Of a stretch of 10,713 bases of DNA, positions 1 through 6,579 are shown piece by piece. Source of the stretch: JBBDQZ01 sp040905705. Its GTDB lineage: Bacteria; Bacteroidota; Rhodothermia; Balneolales; Natronogracilivirgulaceae. The position numbers and the translations under genes are program-made. Where the stretch lies: NCBI GenBank assembly GCA_040905705.1, contig JBBDQZ010000011.1:1-10713 (forward strand), in the 5' to 3' direction. Position 1 is the stretch's first letter; each line of letters starts with the position of its first letter. Under the pieces are notes generated by a model. That model worked only from the letters and a program-made list of their open reading frames with translations, made no database searches and was not told the origin of the DNA.

Positions 1-2
1 AT

Positions 3-140
3 AAAGGTTTTGAACACACTTCAGAGCATGTTTTCTATGTAAATGCGCCAACTTATCAACCGTATCAACCTGACGTGTGTGATGTTTCTGCCCTTAATTC
101 ACAATATTACAGCATGCCGGTTATGCTTGGACCGTTATAA
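3..140 (+). CDS. C-terminal end of an unrecognised protein (partial, runs off left edge)
   Basis: An open frame enters from the left edge and runs 45 codons to a TAA at 138-140. The two other plus frames stop early (TAA at 2-4 in one, TAA at 40-42 in the other). The translated tail is rich in aromatic, Pro and Gln residues (…YQPYQPDV… and …YYSMPVMLGPL at the end) and reads like real protein. It ends 18 bp before the SRPBCC gene on the same strand, so the two could be co-transcribed. I do not recognise the family, and too little is present to assign a domain. The main alternative is that it is a chance open frame. Confidence 0.5.
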   Translation, partial: KGFEHTSEHVFYVNAPTYQPYQPDVCDVSALNSQYYSMPVMLGPL

Positions 141-158
141 ACCTGACTCCCATACTAT

Positions 159-602
159 ATGAAAAGCTTGAAAACTGAAATAATCATCGAAACTCCCGCT
201 GATAAGATTTGGAGCATTCTTGTCGATTTTGAAAGCTATTCTGAATGGAATCCGTTTATTAAATCATTTGAAGGCAAAATCGCAAAAGGTGAAAAGTTTA
301 AAGTAACATTGCAGCTTCCAAACTCGAAGCCCATGACTTTTCATCCCAAATGCCTGGTATTGGAGAAGAACAAAGAATTCCGATGGCTAGGTCACTTATT
401 AATTAATGGGCTGTTTGATGGTGAGCATATTTTTGAACTCGAAGATTTAGGAAACGGCCAAACGAAATTTATTCAGAGGGAAAATTTCCGTGGTGTTTTA
501 GTCCCTCTACTGTGGAAGAAAATCAATTCAAGTACAAGAAGTGGATTTATTGAGATGAATAAACAATTAAAAATAAGAGCTGAACAGACAAAAGTTCAGT
601 AA
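159..602 (+). CDS. SRPBCC (START/polyketide-cyclase-like) domain protein
   Basis: The protein has 147 residues, typical of a single-domain SRPBCC (helix-grip) protein. Visible family features are an N-terminal strand followed by the 'ETPADKIWSIL' segment (residues 11-21), which is the usual 'a..a.vW..l.d' opening. The 'Y.EWNPFI' motif follows at 27-34, then alternating strands, and a long amphipathic C-terminal helix (about 118-142) that closes the ligand cavity. There is no signal peptide, so it is probably cytoplasmic. Members bind hydrophobic ligands and some act as cyclases; the ligand here cannot be predicted. The ATG has no obvious Shine-Dalgarno sequence, but no upstream in-frame start looks better. 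The gene looks more AT-rich than the genes after 3600. The SnoaL-like gene follows after 37 bp on the same strand and may be co-transcribed. Confidence 0.85.
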   Translation: MKSLKTEIIIETPADKIWSILVDFESYSEWNPFIKSFEGKIAKGEKFKVTLQLPNSKPMTFHPKCLVLEKNKEFRWLGHLLINGLFDGEHIFELEDLGNGQTKFIQRENFRGVLVPLLWKKINSSTRSGFIEMNKQLKIRAEQTKVQ

Positions 603-639
603 GGGTTACGTAGTTGCCTCATAAAAAAGGAGTACCCTC

Positions 640-1074
640 ATGTCCACTGAGAAACTTAAAGCCATTGTCCGCCGGTTTTTCGAAGCCTTTGAAGCGAACA
701 ACCAAGCGATGCTCAAAGAGCTCTTAGCCCCTGAACTCATGGTCTATCTACCAGGTAACGTTGAACCCGTAAACCGTGAAGTTTTTCTGGATATTATACA
801 AAGGTGGGAGAAGGCCTTCAGTGACATCCATTTCGAGATTGAACTGGAAATCGCTGAGCGAGACATGGTCGCAACCCACCTAACCTTGCGAGGAGTTCAC
901 AATCGCGGTAAGTTCTTGGATCTCCCACCAATCGGCAAGCAGTTTGAAATTACAGTTATAACAATTGAACGCATAGCAAATGGCCAAATCATGGAGCGCC
1001 GAGTCGTGTTCGATCTGTTGGACTTGATGCAACAGCTTGGCACAACGGACACACCGCGGGAGGAAGATAATTGA
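640..1074 (+). CDS. SnoaL-like (NTF2-fold) ester cyclase family protein
   Basis: The protein has 144 residues, the usual length for a single SnoaL/NTF2-like domain. The N-terminal helix 'IVRRFFEAFEANNQ' (9-22) leads to the 'LLAPELMVYLPG' segment (28-39). A middle part follows with 'W..AFSDIHFEIE' (56-68) and 'D.VATHLTLRGVHNRGKFLDLPPIGK' (75-100), and then a closing strand 'RRVVFDLLDLMQQLG' (120-134). The pattern 'vA.r.t..G.H.G.f.g..PtGk' is characteristic of SnoaL-like polyketide cyclase/ester cyclase proteins. Such proteins range from true cyclases to enzymes of unknown role, so the reaction is unassigned. A clear GGAG lies 7-8 nt before the ATG, stronger than at most genes here. There is no signal peptide. 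The upstream neighbour is another small alpha/beta ligand-binding-fold protein. Confidence 0.85.
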   Translation: MSTEKLKAIVRRFFEAFEANNQAMLKELLAPELMVYLPGNVEPVNREVFLDIIQRWEKAFSDIHFEIELEIAERDMVATHLTLRGVHNRGKFLDLPPIGKQFEITVITIERIANGQIMERRVVFDLLDLMQQLGTTDTPREEDN

Positions 1075-1443
1075 GGGGAGCCGATGGCCTATTGAAAATG
1101 AATTTGTTTCTGCCCGGATGGGCAATGTATCGGCACTGTCGCAATGGTTCCGTAGCGATATATCAAGCGCTTTAACGGCGGACGCAGCCTTGGCTTTGAT
1201 TAAGTTTCTTGCCTATAATTGTTGAAATGAGTAGCCTTTGAATTAGCTTGCACTGCAGACGAAGCACAATTTCCATTTATACCAGGGCAATCAACAACAT
1301 GGAGTTGGTATCTAAACCCTTCGGTTCTGGGCATTCCAGACATAGATGGTGCTCACGCTCGAAGTATTTGACATAATGGGTCGAAAAGTGAGGAATAGTC
1401 TAATCTTCCGGATGTTGTTCCGGTTTTTAAAAGGGAGAGGCAA
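1075..1443. other. Gene-free 369-bp stretch with decayed-looking coding sequence
   Basis: No full-length gene fits between the SnoaL-like gene and the convergent DUF6265-like gene. Short open stretches exist in two plus frames (about 1037-1225 overlapping the SnoaL gene end, and 1231-1371). Neither has a convincing start with a ribosome binding site. The second reads '…AQFPFIPGQSTTWSWYLN…', protein-like but unrecognised. A T9SS sorting-domain-like fragment lies at 1346-1387. No clear intrinsic terminator was found. The likeliest reading is degraded remains of one or more older genes. Confidence 0.4.
1346..1387 (+). pseudogene. Possible remnant of a type IX secretion C-terminal sorting domain
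   Basis: The frame from 1346 reads 'MVLTLEVFDIMGRKV'. This matches from memory the core of the Por/FlgD-like C-terminal sorting domain of Bacteroidota and relatives (pattern 'v.LeVfD.lGr.V..L'). The usual upstream 'PNPFNP.t.I.f.lp' part is absent: the same frame has a TAG directly before the ATG. The usual downstream 'G.y.w.G.' part is also missing in all three frames. If real, this is a short scrap of a broken secreted-protein gene. The match covers only about 13 residues, so chance similarity remains possible. Confidence 0.3.
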
Positions 1444-1935
1444 TCAGTCCATTGGGCTGAAGAGCCAAAAATCCTCAAATTCCCACTCACCATCTACGGG
1501 TCTGCCTACAGCAACGGCAAATTTATTTTCAGGACGAATTTCATACAATACTCTTACATCTTCACCTTGCTTTTTAAAAACGGCTCGTCCGTCACTACTC
1601 TCCAAAAACTTGTAATGGTCAAATTCATCTTTTTCTTCTACACCAATCAGCCCGGGCCTGAAATGCTTTACTTTTACTTCAAGACCTGTATCCGTCATTT
1701 CAATAGCAAACATTTCATAAAGTACAGCTTTGCCTTCACCAATTACTCGAACTATTCCGACCATGTTATCGCCCTCAGGCTCCGTCCAGAATGCTTCAAC
1801 CATTCTTCCATTTCTTGTTGCCTCCCAATGTCCTGATATAAATTCCATATCAGAAAGTGTTCCGGCATTTTGGGCGTTGGCGATATTCGTTATAATCAGC
1901 AATGAGAGTACGAAAAGAGAACGTATATTTTTCAT
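1444..1935 (-). CDS. Secreted DUF6265-like protein
   Basis: The protein has 163 residues with an N-terminal Sec signal peptide: Lys3/Arg5, a hydrophobic core at about 6-18, and a likely cut after ANA (residue 21) or AQ (22). The mature part opens with 'LSDMEFISGHWEA' (27-39) followed by 'VEAFWTEPEGDNMVGIVRV' (46-64). This 'fl.G.W….ve..W..p.gg.m.G..r' signature is what I associate with the DUF6265 family of small beta-rich exported proteins. The rest is predicted beta strands ending in 'WEFEDFWLFS' (151-160). Function is unknown for the family. The gene faces the SnoaL-like gene and is followed (in its own direction) by the decayed stretch. The start was chosen because the signal peptide begins exactly at this ATG. 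The upstream leader is AT-rich, with no Shine-Dalgarno sequence. Confidence 0.75.
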   Translation of the reverse strand: MKNIRSLFVLSLLIITNIANAQNAGTLSDMEFISGHWEATRNGRMVEAFWTEPEGDNMVGIVRVIGEGKAVLYEMFAIEMTDTGLEVKVKHFRPGLIGVEEKDEFDHYKFLESSDGRAVFKKQGEDVRVLYEIRPENKFAVAVGRPVDGEWEFEDFWLFSPMD

Positions 1936-2080
1936 AAAATTACATTTAAAATACTATTTCATCATAATCGAAAACATATGAAAAATTTGATCCCGAGAAA
2001 ATAACTTGTGCGTACTTTATGAGACATCCGCAATCAAAAATGCATCATTAATAAATAATATCCTGGTATGGATATATGCA

Positions 2081-3433
2081 TCAAAGAAACATACTGACGA
2101 CCAATATGACAAGTAATCCTGTTACACCGATAATTGTTTCCATTATTGTCCACGACATCAACGTCTGTTTTTCGGTCATTCCCATAAACTCTTTGACCAG
2201 CCAAAAACCGGTATCGTTGACATGAGAAAGAACCGTCGCACCTGATGCGATGGCAATAGTGACGGCGCCTATAAGTGGAGCAGATAACCCGGCAACTTCT
2301 ATAACCGGAGCCATCAAACCGGCGGTGGTGACCATGGCCACTGTAGCTGACCCTTGTGCAACGCGTATTGTGGTTGATAAAATAAATGCAAATAATACGA
2401 CCGGAAGATTTGTAGCCGCCAATATTTCCGTTAGAACATCCCCCACACCGGCAGCCACCAGAACTTTTCCGAAAACCCCTCCGGCACCTGTCAACAGAAT
2501 AATAATACCAACCGGCTTCAACGACTGGCTTGCAACATGCTGAATTTCTTCACGGGTAAACCCGAGCCTCGTTCCCAGAAAATAAAATGACATAAGCACC
2601 GCAATTAACAGTGCTGAAAATGGATGGCCAATAAACGACATCCACTGCTGAATGACACTTTCTTCCGGCAACCACACGTTCGTCGCCGTGTTCATGAGGA
2701 TCAGAACAATGGGAAAAGCTATGATCGTCACGGCTATTCCAAATCCGGCTTCTCTTCTCGGCTGATTATCCTGCGCAGCCGGGGCTTCCGGTATCAGATG
2801 CTCCGGCACACCGACAATAATTTTGTTGCCGATGTACTTTCCAAAGTAGATCCCGCCGGCAATTACGGCCGGGACACCGGCAATGAACCCGAATAGTATC
2901 ACCCAGCCAAGGTCGGCCCCGAGCAGTGAAGCAACAGCTACCGGACCGGGGGTAGGCGGAATAAATGCATGGGCTACGGCAAGTCCGGCCGAGAGTGGAA
3001 TGCCGTAAAACAGGACCGACTTGCCTGTACGACGTGCCAGATCATAAACAAGAGGGATGAACAGGATCAACGCCACCTCGAAAAAAACAGGAATGGCAAC
3101 GATGAGTCCAATGAGGGAGAGCGCCCAGGGAGCCTTTTCTTCACCGAATTTCCGTACGATGATATGTGCTATTTTTTGAGCCCCACCGGAAATCTGCAAC
3201 ATTTCACCGATCATCGTACCTATCCCGATGATTATAGCGATATATCCAAGAGTACTCCCCATTCCTTCCTGGATAGTATCAATAACTTCGCCAAGAGGTA
3301 TTCCGGAGACTATTGCGACACCGAGACTTACAACGAGAAGTGCAATAAAAGCCTGCAACCGGAATACGATAATCAGCAGAAGCAGAGCAATGATACTCAG
3401 GACCGTCAGAGAAACAAGAAAGGTTGCGGACAT
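2081..3433 (-). CDS. GntP-family sugar-acid (gluconate-type):H+ symporter
   Basis: The protein has 450 residues, the normal length for the GntP family, and is almost wholly hydrophobic with about 12 or more membrane segments. Family features include 'IPVFFEVALILFIPL' (114-128), 'HAFIPPTPGPVAVA' (155-168) and 'LLTGAGGVFGKVL' (313-325). Further features are 'RVAQGSATVAM' (357-367), 'LSHVNDTGFWLVKEF' (402-416) and a closing hydrophobic helix. A soluble loop at about 209-230 ('…PEAPAAQDNQPRREAG…') separates the two halves. Known members take up gluconate, idonate, related aldonates, or D-serine (DsdX). It sits divergently from a sugar-acid dehydratase gene, so an aldonate is the most economical substrate; that is inference. 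The start codon begins a good first membrane helix. Only a weak purine run (AAAGA) precedes it. An imperfect dyad lies in its leader. Confidence 0.93.
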   Translation of the reverse strand: MSATFLVSLTVLSIIALLLLIIVFRLQAFIALLVVSLGVAIVSGIPLGEVIDTIQEGMGSTLGYIAIIIGIGTMIGEMLQISGGAQKIAHIIVRKFGEEKAPWALSLIGLIVAIPVFFEVALILFIPLVYDLARRTGKSVLFYGIPLSAGLAVAHAFIPPTPGPVAVASLLGADLGWVILFGFIAGVPAVIAGGIYFGKYIGNKIIVGVPEHLIPEAPAAQDNQPRREAGFGIAVTIIAFPIVLILMNTATNVWLPEESVIQQWMSFIGHPFSALLIAVLMSFYFLGTRLGFTREEIQHVASQSLKPVGIIILLTGAGGVFGKVLVAAGVGDVLTEILAATNLPVVLFAFILSTTIRVAQGSATVAMVTTAGLMAPVIEVAGLSAPLIGAVTIAIASGATVLSHVNDTGFWLVKEFMGMTEKQTLMSWTIMETIIGVTGLLVILVVSMFL

Positions 3434-3447
3434 TGTTCTTTAATTTA

Positions 3448-3477
3448 GGTAATTGGCAGGGTTGCCGTGATTAAACC
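3448..3477. promoter_or_regulatory. Imperfect dyad in the leader of the GntP gene (possible operator)
   Basis: Read on the plus strand, GGTAATTGGCA and TGCCGTGATTAAACC form an imperfect inverted repeat. Its perfect core is GGCA-gggt-TGCC (3455-3466), and the flanks TAAT/ATTA and GGT/ACC also match. It ends about 15 bp upstream of the transporter start and lies in the shared divergent region. It could bind a repressor or form a weak hairpin in the transporter mRNA leader. No regulator gene is in the window, and the half-sites do not match an operator I can name. Confidence 0.22.
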
Positions 3478-3627
3478 ACTTTTCATGAAATTAAAATCAA
3501 AATATCATATAATGGTGTTAATGATCCCATATCCCCATATTATGCTATATGACATTGTTTTTATTTTTATTATCCAAATTATTACGACGTGTCTCAAGAT
3601 CTAAAATGATCAACAATTAATCCATAT

Positions 3628-5346
3628 ATGAATTTAGAAAAAAAGCTGAGAAGCCGTGACTGGTTCGGAAAAACCGGAAAAGACGGATTTATATACCGAA
3701 GCTGGATGAAAAATCAGGGATTCCCCTCTGATGAGTTTGAAGGGAAACCCGTTATCGGCATCTGTAATACCTGGTCTGAACTCACTCCATGCAATGCCCA
3801 TCTTCGCGAACTGGCCGAAGCGGTGAAGAGAGGTATTTGGGAGGCAGGCGGATTCCCGCTGGAATTTCCTGTTACCTCGCTGGGAGAAACCCTGATCCGT
3901 CCAACGGCCATGCTTTATCGCAACCTGGTAAGTATGGATGTGGAAGAGTCTATCAGGGCAAATCCACTGGATGGCGTGGTGTTGATGTGTGGTTGTGACA
4001 AAACGACACCGGCACTGGTAATGGGGGCTTGCAGTGTGGATATACCTTCAATAGTGGTGTCGGGCGGACCGATGCTTACGGGGAATTTCAAAGGAAAAAA
4101 GATCGGCACGTCCGATGTCTGGCGATTTGCAGCGGATTATAAAGTCGGCAAGTTGAGCGACGAAGAGTTCGGTCTTGCGGAAGAAGGCATGTGCCGCAGT
4201 GCAGGCCATTGTGCCGTTATGGGGACCGCTTCAACAATGGCCTCCATGGTGGAATCATTGGGATTATCCCTGCCGGGCAATGCCGCCATTCCAGCCGTTG
4301 ATTCCCGGAGAAAAGTTTTGGCCCATTTATCGGGCAGACGTATTGTGGAGATGGTCAGGGAAGATGTTACCCCCTCCAGCATTTTAACCCGCAAAGCTTT
4401 CCTCAATGCGATAAAAGTGAACGCCGCTATCGGTGGTTCCACCAATTTCCTGATTCATCTGACCGCCATTGCCCGGAGAATTGAAATCCCGCTGAGTTTG
4501 GATGATTTTGATAAATTCGGCAGCAAAATCCCGTTATTAGTTAATTTGATGCCGTCAGGTGAATATTTGATGGAAGACTTTTATTATGCCGGTGGACTTC
4601 CGGCTGTCATTGCAGAGCTATCGGAGCATCTGGAGACGGATGCCATCACGGTTAATGGAAAAAACCTGATTGAAAACAATAGTGATGCACCGTGTTATAA
4701 CCGTAATGTCATAGCTTCGATTGACAAACCGTTCAAGGAGAATGCGGGGATAACCGTAGTCAGAGGCAATCTCTGTCCGGACGGAGCGGTGATCAAAACC
4801 TCAGCCGCATCCTCCCGCTTGATGCAACATACGGGAAAAGCCGTGGTCTTTGAAAGTATCGAGGATTATAAAGAACGAATTGATGACCCCAACCTGGATG
4901 TGGACGAGTCCTCTGTGCTGGTATTGAAATATGTAGGGCCAAAGGGCTATCCGGGAATGCCTGAGGTGGGAAACATGACACTTCCAAAAAAACTGTTGGA
5001 AAAAAATGTAAAAGATATTGTCAGAATTTCCGACGGGCGCATGAGTGGTACGGCCTTCGGTACCGTATTCCTGCATGTATCACCGGAATCCTACACCGGC
5101 GGGAACCTGGCACTGGTGAAAAACGGGGATATCATTGAAGTGGATGTTGCAAATAAACGCCTGCACCTTGCCGTCTCTGACGAAGTTCTTGATGAAAGAA
5201 GGAAACAGTGGAGTCCGCCACCTCACGAATACGACAGGGGCTATGCGAATCTCTACATTCAACACGTCGAACAGTCACATCTCGGGGCGGACATGGATTA
5301 TCTGACCGGAAAATCGGGTAGCGATGTGAAACGTGAATCACATTAA
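3628..5346 (+). CDS. IlvD/Edd-family dehydratase, probably a sugar-acid (L-arabinonate-type) dehydratase
   Basis: The protein has 572 residues, the usual size for Fe-S dehydratases of the IlvD/Edd family. By comparison from memory with the Rhizobium L-arabinonate dehydratase, the [2Fe-2S] cluster ligands map to Cys55 ('TPCNAHLR'), Cys123 ('CGCDKTTP') and Cys195 ('SAGHCAVMGTAST'). The Mg-binding, carbamylated lysine maps to Lys125, and the catalytic serine to Ser473 ('DGRMSGTAFGT'). Other shared blocks are the N-terminal 'KLRSRDWFG' and 'SWMKNQGFP', plus 'WEAGGFPLEFP' (71-81), 'NLMPSGEYLMEDFYYAGGLP' (306-325) and the tail 'GADMDYLTGKSG' (553-564). Such enzymes dehydrate L-arabinonate, D-xylonate, D-galactonate or similar acids to 2-keto-3-deoxy acids. 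These features favour sugar-acid use over the branched-chain amino acid enzyme IlvD. The divergent GntP transporter fits this role. Exact substrate is not determined. No strong Shine-Dalgarno sequence precedes the ATG. Confidence 0.92.
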   Translation: MNLEKKLRSRDWFGKTGKDGFIYRSWMKNQGFPSDEFEGKPVIGICNTWSELTPCNAHLRELAEAVKRGIWEAGGFPLEFPVTSLGETLIRPTAMLYRNLVSMDVEESIRANPLDGVVLMCGCDKTTPALVMGACSVDIPSIVVSGGPMLTGNFKGKKIGTSDVWRFAADYKVGKLSDEEFGLAEEGMCRSAGHCAVMGTASTMASMVESLGLSLPGNAAIPAVDSRRKVLAHLSGRRIVEMVREDVTPSSILTRKAFLNAIKVNAAIGGSTNFLIHLTAIARRIEIPLSLDDFDKFGSKIPLLVNLMPSGEYLMEDFYYAGGLPAVIAELSEHLETDAITVNGKNLIENNSDAPCYNRNVIASIDKPFKENAGITVVRGNLCPDGAVIKTSAASSRLMQHTGKAVVFESIEDYKERIDDPNLDVDESSVLVLKYVGPKGYPGMPEVGNMTLPKKLLEKNVKDIVRISDGRMSGTAFGTVFLHVSPESYTGGNLALVKNGDIIEVDVANKRLHLAVSDEVLDERRKQWSPPPHEYDRGYANLYIQHVEQSHLGADMDYLTGKSGSDVKRESH

Positions 5347-5514
5347 ATGCTTCTACGGACCGGGAGGCATGGCATAGACAGCAAAATTGGCTGAACCTCA
5401 AATATCAACATAAGGCATAGAAATATTATAGTTGGTATTCGAAAAGACTAAAAAAAGAGCTTAAAATCCCCCGCTTCCTTACCCGGCTAATACTTTTTGT
5501 AGTTCTATCTTAAA

Positions 5515-5528
5515 TCCATTAAAATGGA
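5515..5528. repeat. Short perfect inverted repeat upstream of the exported-protein gene
   Basis: TCCATT-AA-AATGGA is a 6-bp perfect inverted repeat with a 2-bp centre, lying 56 bp upstream of the ATG at 5585 in a 238-bp AT-rich intergenic region. It is too tight to form a stable hairpin but could be a protein-binding palindrome. The rest of 5347-5584 holds no gene or terminator that I can support. Confidence 0.2.
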
Positions 5529-5584
5529 ACTCATCCCTTTCTATCGTGCATTTCTTAGAGGTTAACAAAAAATGGGTGAATACT

Positions 5585-6262
5585 ATGTATATCAAAAAAA
5601 CTATCGGAGTGTTCCTTATCGTCATCTCACTCTTATTTACTGTTTCAAATTCCTTAAAGGCTCAGAACTCAGTTGCCTCTGTTAATAATGAATCCGTTGT
5701 CGCTGTAATTCAAAAGACGTATGCGGAAAACCCCGAAATGGCTGAGAAACTGGTGGAAATTTATCATGCCACTAAACGATTTCAGGAGGTAGAATCCGCC
5801 CTGGAAGAAGGATATGTCCGTGATCCATTTAACATTTGTGACACCGGACCCATGATGGGCTGGCCGAAATTTGTGGGGGCAATGGGAGTCCATTACGTCC
5901 GCCCGGACTTGCTGGGGCTCATTCCTGGTACGGAACGCGTTGATGGTAACGGCCTCCATACCGATTTTACCAACCCGGGCATTTTAATTTACGAACCCAT
6001 GGAAGACGGTTCCATGAAATTAGTAGCTATTGAAAACCTGGTGTTCCAGGAGGGATGGCATGACGCCGGGAATGAAGGCCGCCCCGAATTTATGGGGATT
6101 GACTACTTCGCCATGGCTGACAATCCTGACACCGAACCCGATGAAGCCCATAAATTTGAGCCTCATTACGATTTACATATGTGGTTGTATAAAGAAAATC
6201 CACATGGACTCTTTATGCCGTTTAACCCATCGGTAAGCTGTGAATATCATGAGGAGAATTAA
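5585..6262 (+). CDS. Exported protein of unknown function, conserved-looking
   Basis: The protein has 225 residues from the ATG at 5585. The frame stays open to a GTG at 5546, but the ATG start has GGGTGA 5 nt upstream and directly begins a Sec signal peptide (KK at 4-5, hydrophobic core 7-20, probable cut after KAQ at 27). The mature protein starts with a helical part (about 36-75) containing 'MAEKLVEIYHATKRFQEVESAL', then 'MGWPKFVGAMGVHYVRPDLL' (91-110). Next come 'PGILIYEPMEDGSMKLVAIENLVF' (131-154) and the end 'HYDLHMWLYKENPHGLFMPFNPSVSCEYH' (194-222). I associate this layout (G.HY..P.LL, ILiYEP..dG..kLVa.E, lH.W.y..NP.G.F.p.NP.vsC) with uncharacterised secreted bacterial proteins; no function is known to me. 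Cys85 and Cys219 could pair. Several His residues (103, 159, 194, 198) are candidate metal ligands, which is only a suggestion. Confidence 0.8.
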   Translation: MYIKKTIGVFLIVISLLFTVSNSLKAQNSVASVNNESVVAVIQKTYAENPEMAEKLVEIYHATKRFQEVESALEEGYVRDPFNICDTGPMMGWPKFVGAMGVHYVRPDLLGLIPGTERVDGNGLHTDFTNPGILIYEPMEDGSMKLVAIENLVFQEGWHDAGNEGRPEFMGIDYFAMADNPDTEPDEAHKFEPHYDLHMWLYKENPHGLFMPFNPSVSCEYHEEN

Positions 6263-6579
6263 TGGAGTTTTGATAATACTTTCCAACTCCCCAGGCAGTA
6301 CTGCTGCGTGATGTCCTCCTATGCTGATCTCCTGCCTTCATTCCCAAATTTTAGATTCATTATGATTAGACGGTTGGTATATCAACCGCATCAACAGAGC
6401 TTGTGCGGGGCTTTCGTCCTACGAGAACCGGCAGCTGCGCCCGTTATACCGAAAGCCATTATAACAATATAAGAAAGGGCTACCGGATTTGTTCCATTTC
6501 GGAAATACAAATACATTTAATTCAAACCTGCATTTTTTTCAATCCCGGTGGTCCCGTACAATGATATGAATTTAAAGTT
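6263..6579. other. Gene-free 317-bp intergenic region with small hairpins
   Basis: No gene with a plausible start fits here. The region holds three small inverted repeats: CGGTTG-gtatat-CAACCG at 6371-6388; TTTCGT-cct-ACGAGA at 6412-6426 (one G-T pair); and GTTATA-11 nt-TATAAC at 6443-6465. It also holds a perfect 10-bp palindrome GCAGTACTGC (6295-6304). A candidate promoter lies at its right end. None of the hairpins is followed by a T run, so they are not obvious terminators. A structured leader RNA for the lipoprotein gene or chance are both possible. Confidence 0.35.
6488..6519 (+). promoter_or_regulatory. Candidate Bacteroidota-type promoter for the lipoprotein gene
   Basis: TTTG at 6488-6491, a 20-nt spacer, and TACATTTA at 6512-6519 match the Bacteroidota consensus TTTG-N19-21-TAnnTTTG at all positions but the last. 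The second element lies about 60 bp upstream of the ATG at 6580, a plausible distance with a leader. The match is short and the sequence AT-rich, so it is only a candidate. Confidence 0.33.

Noticed and set aside
53..68. Near repeat TATCAACCGTATCAAC, matched at about 6380-6395 with one difference.
   Set aside because: One copy lies in coding sequence. A 15/16 match between two sites is expected about once by chance in a window this size.
1037..1225. A 62-codon plus-strand open frame overlapping the SnoaL-like gene end.
   Set aside because: It has no ribosome binding site or recognisable motif, and it overlaps a well-supported gene.
6400..6465. Possible integron attC site (GCGCCCGTTATACC with nearby TATAAC).
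   Set aside because: The core does not fit GTTRRRY, no matching RYYYAAC with paired arms is found upstream, and no integrase or further sites are present.
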